Positions 32,345-39,684 of a stretch of DNA of 64,000 nucleotides are shown piece after piece. The stretch covers positions 396,446 through 460,445 of the forward strand of contig NZ_HE978575.1 in the NCBI RefSeq assembly GCF_000311845.1, in the 5' to 3' direction. Position 1 is the stretch's first letter, and each line of letters opens with the position of its first letter. The notes under the pieces were generated by a model, which worked only from the letters and a program-made list of their open reading frames with translations, was not told where the DNA came from and searched no databases. The translations under genes were made by a program, and so were the position numbers. Origin of the DNA: Enorma massiliensis phI (GTDB taxonomy: Bacteria > Actinomycetota > Coriobacteriia > Coriobacteriales > Coriobacteriaceae).

Positions 32345-33775
32345 ATGCTTGACCAGATTATGTCCATGCTGGCCGCACTGAATAACAACGTGCTATGGGG
32401 CATTCCCATGGTCGTGCTGATGATCGGGACGGGCGTGTTCTTGCTCATCGTTACCAAAGGAGCCGTGTTCACGCGTTTCAACGTCGTGATGCGCTACACC
32501 ACCAAGACGCTCTTCAACCGCCTCGACAAATCTGAGCTAGAGCATGGTGCCATCTCGCCGTTCCAAGCGGTATGCACCGCGCTTGCCGCCACGCTCGGCA
32601 CGGGCAACATCGTGGGCGTGGCGCTTGCCGTGGCAACGGGCGGGCCGGGCGCTATCTTCTGGCTGTGGTTGAGCGCGCTCGCGGGCATGGTCATCAAATA
32701 TTGCGAGGTCACCTTGTCGGTGGCCTATCGAACCCGCAACGAGCGCGGCGAGATCGTGGGCGGCCCCATGTACTACATCTCGCGCGGCTTAGGCGTTTCC
32801 TGGCTCGCGGTGCTCTTTGCCATCTTCGGCTTCCTGGCCTCGTTCGGCATCGGGGCGAGCGTGCAGGCCAACTCGCTTGCCACCAGCGTGAACGCGACCT
32901 TTGGCGTCCCGCTGCCCGCCATCGGCGCCGTCGTGGCGGCGCTTGCCGGGCTCGTTCTCATCGGCGGCATCAAACGCATCTCGCAGATCACCGAGGTGCT
33001 GGTGCCCTTCGCAGCTGTGTTCTATCTCATCGCCGCCTTCGTGGTGCTCGTTTTCAACGCGGCCGAAATTCCAGCCGCCATCGGCATGATTTTCCGCGAT
33101 GCCTTCACCGGAACGGCGGCAACGGGCGGCTTCGTGGGGGCGACGGTCATGTACGCCTGCCGTGTGGGCATGTCGCGCGGCGTGTTCACCCACGAGGCCG
33201 GCATGGGCTCGGCGCCTATCGCGCACGCCTCCGCCGACACCGACCATCCCGCCCGCCAGGGCCTGTGGGGCACGTTCGAGGTGTTCTTCGACAGCATCGT
33301 CATGTGCACCATCACGGGGCTCGTGATCATCACTTCCGGGCTCTGGTGCGCAGACCCCATGATGTCCGAGGGCGCCATGAGCTCGGCGGCCTTTGGGCAG
33401 AGCATCCCGGGTGGCCAGTACGTGGTGACGGTGGGCCTCATGCTCTTCGCCTTCGCGACGCTCATCGCGTGGTACTACTATGGCGAGAAGTGCGTGGAGT
33501 ACCTGTTTCGCGCGCGCCGGGGTGCCCGTGTGGCAATCCGCATCTACCAGGTGGCCTATGTGGCCATGGTATTCGCGGGCTGCGTGGCGAACCTCGATGC
33601 CGTGTGGGAGTTCGCCGACTGCTTCAACGGCCTCATGGCGATCCCCAACCTCATCGCGCTCATTGCACTCGCGCCCGTGATCAGGCGCCTCTCGCAGGAT
33701 TTCTTCCGCGACCCCGATCTGCGGCGCCCGCGCAACACGGATTACGACGGGCTGCTGGTGTTTAGGGACAAGTAA
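32345..33775 (+). CDS. Sodium:alanine/glycine symporter (AGCS family)
   Basis: A 476-residue amino-acid carrier with about 11 membrane spans. AGCS signatures are ALAATLGTGNIVGVALAVAT, GGPMYYISRGLG and FTHEAGMGSAPIAHASADTD. It imports alanine or glycine with Na+ at the inner membrane. An AGGGGAAATCC ribosome-like stretch precedes the ATG at 32345. It stands alone, convergent with the AAA ATPase at 33848, with a dispersed repeat right after its stop. Confidence 0.92.
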   Translation: MLDQIMSMLAALNNNVLWGIPMVVLMIGTGVFLLIVTKGAVFTRFNVVMRYTTKTLFNRLDKSELEHGAISPFQAVCTALAATLGTGNIVGVALAVATGGPGAIFWLWLSALAGMVIKYCEVTLSVAYRTRNERGEIVGGPMYYISRGLGVSWLAVLFAIFGFLASFGIGASVQANSLATSVNATFGVPLPAIGAVVAALAGLVLIGGIKRISQITEVLVPFAAVFYLIAAFVVLVFNAAEIPAAIGMIFRDAFTGTAATGGFVGATVMYACRVGMSRGVFTHEAGMGSAPIAHASADTDHPARQGLWGTFEVFFDSIVMCTITGLVIITSGLWCADPMMSEGAMSSAAFGQSIPGGQYVVTVGLMLFAFATLIAWYYYGEKCVEYLFRARRGARVAIRIYQVAYVAMVFAGCVANLDAVWEFADCFNGLMAIPNLIALIALAPVIRRLSQDFFRDPDLRRPRNTDYDGLLVFRDK

Positions 33776-33776
33776 T

Positions 33777-33806
33777 GGGTTGATTGGGGACGGGTTCGTT
33801 TCATCC
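33777..33806 (+). repeat. Dispersed 30-bp repeat, copy 1
   Basis: A ~30-base unit with core TTGGGGACGGGTTCGTTTCA followed by TCC. It recurs at 35306 and 36356 with two or fewer changes, always intergenic and in the same orientation. Confidence 0.7.
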
Positions 33807-33847
33807 CCTTCGGACGCGAGGAATGCCTGCACACCAATGGCGAGCGC

Positions 33848-35230
33848 CTACCGATACAGCTCCTCCAGCCCGATGAGCGCCGTGCGCTCGTCTGCCTGCG
33901 CCTCAAACCCGGAGCGCGAGAAGAACCCGTACCGGTGGCACGTGAGCCCCGTCCGCTGTACCTGCTCGATCTCATCCTCGATCATCCGTTGTGTGATGGG
34001 TGTCGTGCGGAATTTCGCCTCGTAGAAGGAGTATCCGAGCGGGTCTTTGGTTACAACGTCGAACTCTCCGTTCGTCCTTGTCACCGGATCGTCGTAGGAA
34101 TACGTGCCTATCAGGTCGAAGGGTGGCTCGCTATTACCCATGCGGTTCTGTCGTACGAGGTACTGGCGGCACACCTCCTCGAAGGCGCGGGGGACGAATT
34201 GGGTCTCAAAGTCGTCGTTCACGTAGCGGTCGTAATAGACCTCGGGGTCAAGGACGCTGCGCTGCGACAGATACCTGAAGACGTAGCGGTAGTAGAACTT
34301 GGAGAGCCCGTCGCAGATGACGTACGAGGTACGCTTCTTGTTGTTGGGATCGTTGATGGGTGAGCGCCGTTGGACAAGCTGCATCCCGATCAGCCTGTTG
34401 AGCACGTTGACCAGCGTCGCGCCGCTGGAGACGTGCGACTGGCTCAGGATGTCTCGGTAGCGGGCATGCCCGTCGGCGAGGGCGGAGAAGATCTCGTGGG
34501 CGTTGCCGATTTTCGAAATCTCGGAGAGCAGGTAGGAGGGCACCTCGTCCTCAAGCCGCGCATCCGGCTCGAGAATCAGGTGAATGAGGTTCTCCCGAAC
34601 CGATGCGTTCTTGTCAATGAGGCGGTTGTAGTACGGAATGCCGCCGAACACGCTGAAGAGACGAACCTTATCCTCGCAGGAACGCTCCGGATAGAACTGC
34701 GCAGACTCGTAGTAGTCCATCGGCTGGAGGTTGATCTTGAGGTCGATGCGCCCATAGAGGGGGTTGTCTCGCTCCAGCAGGGACTTCATGACCTCTGCGT
34801 ACGACCCGCAGAGGATAAGCGAGAGGTGCGAGCGGTCGCGATACTCGTCGAGAAGAACCTGGAGGATGCTGTCCATTCCTTTCACGACGTCGCGGAGGTA
34901 GGGATACTCGTCGATGGCGAGCACGATCTTCTCGCCTGTCGCTCGGTCGAAGACAAAGCGCAGGGTGGCCTCGATGTCGGAGAAGGCGAGCGGCGGCATA
35001 TCGAAGGCCTCTGCGATGACCTCGGAGAGGTTTTTCGTGTTGTTCTCGGTGGTGGTCTGGCGGCACTCGTAGTAGATGGTACGTGCGTCGCTTGCCTGCC
35101 GCATGGTGTGGAGGATGAGCTCGCTCTTGCCAACGCGCCGCCTGCCGTAGAGGAGTGCTGCGTTTTGGATGGGGGAGGAAAGCTGGGCCAGGAGCTTTTC
35201 CTGCTCTTTCGTGCGGCCGATGAATGTCAT
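33848..35230 (-). CDS. ATPase with ATPase_2 (AAA) and DUF234-like C-terminus
   Basis: A 460-residue protein of the archaeal-type ATPase_2 group. Walker A is LLYGRRRVGKSELILH, Walker B IVLAIDEYPYL and sensor-1 region LSLILCGSYAEVM. The C-terminal part ends in a nuclease-like fold (GEFDVVTKDPLGYSFYEAKF; D-x-n-E-x-K). The family resembles DUF4143 ATPases in layout; biological role unknown. The ATG at 35230 lies just behind a striking inverted repeat. Confidence 0.85.
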   Translation of the reverse strand: MTFIGRTKEQEKLLAQLSSPIQNAALLYGRRRVGKSELILHTMRQASDARTIYYECRQTTTENNTKNLSEVIAEAFDMPPLAFSDIEATLRFVFDRATGEKIVLAIDEYPYLRDVVKGMDSILQVLLDEYRDRSHLSLILCGSYAEVMKSLLERDNPLYGRIDLKINLQPMDYYESAQFYPERSCEDKVRLFSVFGGIPYYNRLIDKNASVRENLIHLILEPDARLEDEVPSYLLSEISKIGNAHEIFSALADGHARYRDILSQSHVSSGATLVNVLNRLIGMQLVQRRSPINDPNNKKRTSYVICDGLSKFYYRYVFRYLSQRSVLDPEVYYDRYVNDDFETQFVPRAFEEVCRQYLVRQNRMGNSEPPFDLIGTYSYDDPVTRTNGEFDVVTKDPLGYSFYEAKFRTTPITQRMIEDEIEQVQRTGLTCHRYGFFSRSGFEAQADERTALIGLEELYR

Positions 35231-35246
35231 TTTTTACTCACCTCAG

Positions 35247-35283
35247 TTTACTCAAAAAAGTTGAGTCAAAATTTTTGAGTAAA
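35247..35283. promoter_or_regulatory. 12-bp perfect inverted repeat before the ATPase gene
   Basis: TTTACTCAAAAA (35247-35258) and TTTTTGAGTAAA (35272-35283), with further ACTC/GAGT half-sites inside and at 35236. It looks like the operator of the minus-strand ATPase gene. Confidence 0.55.
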
Positions 35284-35305
35284 GTATAACAGATTAGCTT
35301 GGTAG

Positions 35306-35335
35306 GGGTTGCTTGGGGACGGGTTCGTTTCATCC
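35306..35335 (+). repeat. Dispersed 30-bp repeat, copy 2
   Basis: Core TTGGGGACGGGTTCGTTTCA, identical to copy 1 in this part. It lies between the ATPase promoter and the end of the PIN toxin gene. Confidence 0.7.
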
Positions 35336-35446
35336 TCCCAGGCACGAGGATTACCGAAGCTGACGCACTCGACTCCGAGCTCGCCGTCCCCCCAGGCGCA
35401 GGGCGCTACGGCTTACTCCCGCTGCGAATATGCGCCGTTCAGGTAA

Positions 35447-35968
35447 CTACCCATCAAGTTCGGCGAGCAGCTCGAGCCCTTCCTCGGCGGTAATGCAGAA
35501 ATCGCCTACGTGTCGCCTGAGCGCGTCGTCGTGCGTCATGAGGAAGTTCGCATCGACGTCGTCGAGCGCGGCGAGGACGAGGTCATCTTCGAAGTCATCG
35601 TGGATGCGCTTGTAGGTGAAGGCGCCGAGCACCTCCGTGCGGCTAACGGGTGCGACAAGGGCTTTTTCGAGCACGCTGCGCACGCAGCCCCAGGAAACCT
35701 CACGCGCGGCAGCGGCGATATCGGGCGTAATGTCCTTTCCGGCACGTCGAGCGTCGAGCTTCATGAGGCTCGCAAGTTGGTACGCGAGGTCCTTAAGCGA
35801 GAGCGATGGAACATAGAGCGCGATGTCCTCGCGTCCGTAGGTCTTCGCTATAAACGTGCTCACCGCATGGTGATGCACGCCGCGCGCGAGGAAGTAATCA
35901 AGCCAGATGTTGGTGTCGACGAGGATCTTGATGGGGAGGCGAGCGCCTTCGCACGGGGACTTCGTCAT
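35447..35968 (-). CDS. PIN-domain toxin
   Basis: A 173-residue PIN-domain RNase of a type II toxin-antitoxin pair. The first acidic residue is in IKILVDTNIWLDYFL, later ones in LSLKDLAYQLASL, DDFEDDLVLAAL and NFLMTHDDAL, giving the usual metal-binding cluster. PIN toxins cut tRNA or mRNA. Its ATG overlaps the antitoxin stop as ATGA, so translation is coupled; a slightly longer frame upstream is ignored for this reason. Confidence 0.85.
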   Translation of the reverse strand: MTKSPCEGARLPIKILVDTNIWLDYFLARGVHHHAVSTFIAKTYGREDIALYVPSLSLKDLAYQLASLMKLDARRAGKDITPDIAAAAREVSWGCVRSVLEKALVAPVSRTEVLGAFTYKRIHDDFEDDLVLAALDDVDANFLMTHDDALRRHVGDFCITAEEGLELLAELDG

Positions 35969-36312
35969 GCGAGCCCCCATTTCTCGAGCTGCTCGGCCGC
36001 GGCAAGCTCGCGGAGCTCGTCGTAATCGACGGCGCCATCCACGGGCTCCTCGATGCCGACCTTCTGGTAGAAGGACGAAACGATCGCAGCGCCTTCAGAC
36101 ATGCGGTCGGGAGTGCCGCTGTCCGCCGCGCCGGCAGCTTGATCGCCGCGTAGCAGGTGCGTCAAGGCGGGCGGGAGCGTGCCCTGCACGGTGGCGAATT
36201 CCCACAGCGCGCGCACGACCTGCGACGGCGTGTACCCAAGCTCGGCGATGACGGCGTTGCCGGATGCCTTGAGAGCGGAGTCCATTCGGATGTTCATCTG
36301 TGCGGCGGCCAT
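35965..36312 (-). CDS. RelB/DinJ-family antitoxin
   Basis: A 115-residue antitoxin. The N-terminal ribbon-helix-helix is MNIRMDSALKASGNAVIAEL followed by GYTPSQVVRALWEFATVQG and LPPAL; the C-terminal half is acidic and would wrap the toxin. RelB-like antitoxins usually pair with RelE, but here the partner is a PIN protein, a known mix-and-match. It would repress the operon through the palindrome at 36325. Confidence 0.85.
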   Translation of the reverse strand: MAAAQMNIRMDSALKASGNAVIAELGYTPSQVVRALWEFATVQGTLPPALTHLLRGDQAAGAADSGTPDRMSEGAAIVSSFYQKVGIEEPVDGAVDYDELRELAAAEQLEKWGLA

Positions 36313-36324
36313 GGCAACCTCCTG

Positions 36325-36350
36325 CTATACGAACTTTGAAATAAGTATAG
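36325..36350. promoter_or_regulatory. Promoter/operator of the RelB-PIN pair
   Basis: CTATAC (36325-36330) and GTATAG (36345-36350) face each other in an A/T-rich stretch 12-38 bases before the antitoxin start. On the minus strand TATACT could act as -10. Confidence 0.5.
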
Positions 36351-36355
36351 CAAAT

Positions 36356-36385
36356 GGGTTGCTTGGGGACGGTTTCGTTTCATCC
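36356..36385 (+). repeat. Dispersed 30-bp repeat, copy 3
   Basis: Core TTGGGGACGGTTTCGTTTCA; one base differs from copies 1 and 2 within the core. It lies between the RelB-PIN promoter and the end of the HigA-ImmA gene. Confidence 0.7.
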
Positions 36386-36453
36386 CCCTTGGGCGCGGGA
36401 GCGCTGTGCTGCGTTCCCGCTTCGATCTTGCAAAGCGAAGCCACACCAAGCTA

Positions 36454-36494
36454 AAGATTATTCTAGATAGAATTATTCTGCGGAGAATAATCTT
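36454..36494. terminator. A/T-rich inverted repeat at the end of the HigA-ImmA gene
   Basis: AAGATTATTCT (36454-36464) and AGAATAATCTT (36484-36494) are perfect inverted repeats; a nested ATTATTCT-GCGG-AGAATAAT hairpin lies inside. It spans the stop codon of the minus-strand gene and may end its transcript. Confidence 0.45.
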
Positions 36495-37584
36495 GCTCTT
36501 GGAACGGAATGCGCACGTCGAAGATAAGCTGGTTGCAGTAGCTGCGCTCGAGCATCCGTTTTCGATGCAGCTCCTGCACGACAATACAGGGGACGTCACC
36601 CTTCTGTCGCGCCATCGCTTCGATGTCGTGGGCACGGTTCATGCCCCGATACTCACTTACGCCTCCGCCGAATAGCCAATCACGAGCAAATTGGTCGGCA
36701 GCAACCTCTTCGCTTTTTCGCTTGCTGGATGACTTATTGAATTCGAGCTGCGTTGTGGGGGTTTCATCATTAAGGATGTGGCCGAGCTCATGGAAGAGCG
36801 TCCAGATCACATTGTTGTTTTTCTTGCGGCGACCGGTGAGCTGAATTACGGGCACACCGTTGCGCGTCCAAATGACAATGCCGTAGATGGGGAACTTTTC
36901 GGGCGGCTCGATGAACTGGCATATCACTCCAACGCTATCGAGCAGCTGAATTATGTCGTCGAGCATAGTGTCGTCGGCAGACAGAACACGCTCCTTGAGT
37001 TGAGGGAGGAGCTTCTCCAGCCCGTTCCGATCGAATTTGAGGCAGTGGGCGCGTTTGTATGCGGCAGTGCGCTCCCCGGCTGCGAGCCAGGTCATCATGA
37101 GCGCTTCGTCGTATGTAGCGCTGGACTCGCGGAGCGTCGAAAGCGCTGCGCCGAGCTTAATGGAGCAACCAGCAGAGAAGGATTCAAAGGTGCCGTAGCC
37201 GGTAAAGCTGAGCAGATCCGATAGAACCTGTGTCTTATCCCGCATGGTCGCCGTGGTGGCTCCCAACTTACGCAGGTATGCGCCAAGCTGAGGCGTGACA
37301 ATGCCTTCATGCTGCTTCAGCTGCTGATCGTTTCGCAGGCGAGCACAATCATTCTGATACTGTGCTTCGTAGCGAAGCCATGCGTCACTCGGAATTGAGG
37401 TGACGCGGCCTAGCCTAATTGCGGTATCTGGCGTAATCGGCGCTTTTCCGTTTATGATCTCGTTTACAAGTTTTCTAGACACGTCAAGCCGCTGTGCAAG
37501 TTCTGCCTGGGTGATGCCGTTGCCCTCTTCCTCAATCCATTCCTGGAGGAACTCACCCGGCGCTACGGCATAGTTGGTAGGCAT
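36463..37584 (-). CDS. HigA-type antitoxin fused to an ImmA/IrrE metallopeptidase
   Basis: A 373-residue protein. Residues 1-95 are a HigA-like XRE domain (NGITQAELAQRLDVSRKLVN, IINGKAPITPDTAIRLGRV). Residues ~200-330 are an ImmA/IrrE peptidase with the zinc motif WTLFHELGHILND and a later Glu region (EEVAADQFARDWLF). ImmA proteins cut repressors. It lies downstream of a HigB-like toxin, so the XRE part likely neutralises it while the peptidase may control turnover. This HigA-peptidase fusion is a recognised but less common form. Confidence 0.85.
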   Translation of the reverse strand: MPTNYAVAPGEFLQEWIEEEGNGITQAELAQRLDVSRKLVNEIINGKAPITPDTAIRLGRVTSIPSDAWLRYEAQYQNDCARLRNDQQLKQHEGIVTPQLGAYLRKLGATTATMRDKTQVLSDLLSFTGYGTFESFSAGCSIKLGAALSTLRESSATYDEALMMTWLAAGERTAAYKRAHCLKFDRNGLEKLLPQLKERVLSADDTMLDDIIQLLDSVGVICQFIEPPEKFPIYGIVIWTRNGVPVIQLTGRRKKNNNVIWTLFHELGHILNDETPTTQLEFNKSSSKRKSEEVAADQFARDWLFGGGVSEYRGMNRAHDIEAMARQKGDVPCIVVQELHRKRMLERSYCNQLIFDVRIPFQEQDYSPQNNSI

Positions 37585-37644
37585 GAGTTATCATCTCCTC
37601 TTCCAGTGTTTAATTTTCAGGTATCGCTTTTAAGTTCTCCTTGC

Positions 37645-37980
37645 TTACTCTTCGTGATAATCAATTATTTCGACAACGCGCGCCTCGGTCGACCGTCTTT
37701 CCTTCTCGATATCGATAATCCGGACGCCATCTTTGAGCGGCTCGATGATGATTCGTTCGTTAGACGAGACGCCACCTGACCACTGACCCTTCCTGTTTTC
37801 CTTGAGCCGATGCCATTTTCCTAACGGGTCGTTCACCTCTAGTTGCGCGATGCTGTCGCTTGCTTTAAGCGCGGCGATTCGAAGTCTTAGCTTTCGCTCG
37901 ATGTCTGGCCGCCGCTTATGCATCTCGCGCTCGTCCTCGCAAAGCTTCTGGAGCTTCTTGGTTTGAAACGAGATTTTCAT
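37645..37980 (-). CDS. HigB/RelE-like toxin
   Basis: A 111-residue RelE/ParE-superfamily protein: FQTKKLQKLCEDEREMHKRR at the start, then DPLGKWHRLKENRKGQWSGG and RIIIEPLKDGVRIID at the end, the usual HigB/YafQ-like core with a basic active-site face. It precedes the HigA-ImmA gene with a 60-base gap in the reversed toxin-first order typical of hig loci. Such toxins cut mRNA on ribosomes. Confidence 0.85.
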   Translation of the reverse strand: MKISFQTKKLQKLCEDEREMHKRRPDIERKLRLRIAALKASDSIAQLEVNDPLGKWHRLKENRKGQWSGGVSSNERIIIEPLKDGVRIIDIEKERRSTEARVVEIIDYHEE

Positions 37981-38145
37981 TGACCGCTGCCCATGAGGAG
38001 GGGATGATTGTGTGTCATGTTTACGCCACTCCTTTCATGTAACCTGATTAGTTACATGTAGTATAGGCGCTTCGATTCTACGTGTCTATAATGATGTAAT
38101 GAAAAAGGTTACTCATCTCATGTGACGTGCATTGGAGGAAGCCAG

Positions 38146-38543
38146 CTACTCAGTAGAAGTATCTGAATGCCGTAGCGCAGCCATATCCTCCCTGCTCAAA
38201 AGCCATAGCCGCGTGGGGGCATCTGAGATTCCGTCGGCGTCGAAGAAGACCTTATCGTTGTACAATACGCCCGCTTCGCATCGTCATCGCATTGGCTGAA
38301 TTCCGCCGGTTCGGCGGGACGCATATACCGCGTTACGCACAGGCCGTCGTCGTCAGAGAAGATGGCGCGCCCGCATTCGTTGCAAAGCCAGATTTCCGCT
38401 TTATCGCCGGGGAGATAGGGCAGGCCGAAGAACGTCTCGCTCTCCGCGTACTCGTTCATGAGGTCGTCGGAGACAAAGCGGTAGATAGTCTCGATGCTGT
38501 TGCCGCGGACGTCGTTGCCGCAGACGCAGCCAATATGTGCCAT
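38146..38543 (-). pseudogene. Small zinc-ribbon protein, frameshifted near 38264
   Basis: The N-terminal part is coding-like: MAHIGCVCGNDVRGNSIETI, then AEIWLCNECGRAIFSDDDGL, so CxC and CxxC pairs form a zinc ribbon. After DDDAKRAY the frame turns improbable, but a +/-1 shift at about 38264 gives YNDKVFFDADGISDAPTRLW and ends at 38146-38148. So one base has probably been lost. Function unknown; it flanks the restriction locus. Confidence 0.6.
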
Positions 38544-38831
38544 GCGGAGCTCTTTAGAAATCGACTAATAATTTAGATGTCGCTGACTACAGTAAATACC
38601 ACACGGTTAAGGGCGGGATGTCTGGCAAACACAGGAAAGGGCTTGAATATAAAGCTCAAGGTGTTGATATCGATATTATCGATGCGGATACTTTTTTTCG
38701 AGATGCTCGGTGATTAACGCTAGCCGCGCTCTGACAGAGCGCACCGTTGTGTTCGCAACGCAATAGATGACGCCAGCTCACGCGTCAACTCTGTTGAGAC
38801 TAACCGATTGCAAGAAAGCTGATTATGCAGT
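38544..38831. other. Intergenic, no gene seen
   Basis: About 290 bases between the zinc-ribbon gene and the restriction-operon promoter. No ORF with support; no strong hairpin followed by T's. Confidence 0.4.
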
Positions 38832-38910
38832 AATAGAAATGTTCAAAATAATTAGAACATTTCTATTGACTCGTTCCCCCTCTCCAGTATTATTGTTCTT
38901 AACAATTGGA
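38832..38910 (+). promoter_or_regulatory. Promoter and operators of the type I restriction operon
   Basis: A perfect 13-bp inverted repeat (AATAGAAATGTTC at 38832-38844, GAACATTTCTATT at 38855-38867) overlaps TTGACT (38866-38871), which has TATTAT (38888-38893) 16 bases downstream. A second GTTC...GAAC pair follows at about 38895-38915. The -35 box lies inside the first palindrome, so a bound regulator would block transcription. Confidence 0.65.
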
Positions 38911-39058
38911 ACATGTTTCAGCTTCTATCAGAATCCACATCGGATTGAAGAAAGGACGATCGCGTAAGTCATTAGTGTTGTAAAGAGACCACCAGAACTG
39001 GTGCATAGCAAAACTAAGCGCCGTTGTGGTCCGCATGCCATTCAGAAAGGAGATGAAC

Positions 39059-39651
39059 ATGCCTTGCGAATACCTGCCTCTTGGCTCGCTTGTTGATATA
39101 AAAACTGGCGCACCTATGAGCCGCGCAAAAAAATAGCAGTTGGAGACGACCTAATTGAAACAAGGGTGCTCGTTCCAGCCGCGATGGCAGATTCGCGCAT
39201 CGATGACGCTCAGCTTGTGATCGAGAAGGTTTCGAAGGTCAAAGAGGAGCTTTTTACACGAGAGGGCGACGTAATCATCAAAGCATCTACCCCCTATGAT
39301 TGCGTCTACATCGACAAGGAGCATGAGGGGCTGCTGGTCACCTCATTTGGTCTCATACTTCGGTCGACCTCGGAATCATTAGTTGATATGCGTTACCTTG
39401 CTTTATTTCTCGGACTCGAACAAGCAAACACAGAGCTTCAGAATATGAGTAAAGGCATGACTATCCAGCTTCTAAAGAAAAGGGATATCGGTGACTTAAT
39501 GATCCCTGTTCCTTCGACAGAGGAGCAGGCGCGACTCGGAGCTCTTTCTGAAGGCGTCCAAAGGTACAAAGAACTTTGCCGCGCCATATCCGAAAAGAGC
39601 AACGTGTTACTTCAAAGCGAGTTCGCTCGTATAGTGCAGGCTATTAACTGA
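39059..39651 (+). pseudogene. Half-length hsdS-like specificity gene with an A7 frameshift
   Basis: The ATG at 39059 follows AGAAAGGAG and starts MPCEYLPLGSLVDIKTGAPM, the usual opening of a type I S-subunit target domain. The frame stops at 39134 behind an A7 run (39127-39133). With one more A it continues (RVLVPAAMADSRIDDAQLVI, MTIQLLKKRDIGDLMIPVPS) to the stop at 39649-39651, giving ~197 residues: one target-recognition domain and a helical spacer, i.e. half an HsdS. It may be a phase-variable switch or a sequencing error. Confidence 0.65.
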
Positions 39652-39684
39652 TTCAAAGACGGCCACAAGGAGAAGGACTTCAAT

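Noticed and set aside
32572-33765. A 397-codon frame overlapping the symporter
   Set aside because: Arg/His-rich shadow in another frame of the AGCS gene.
38767-38967. A 66-codon frame upstream of the restriction operon
   Set aside because: It runs across the promoter palindromes and -35/-10 boxes and has no ribosome site.
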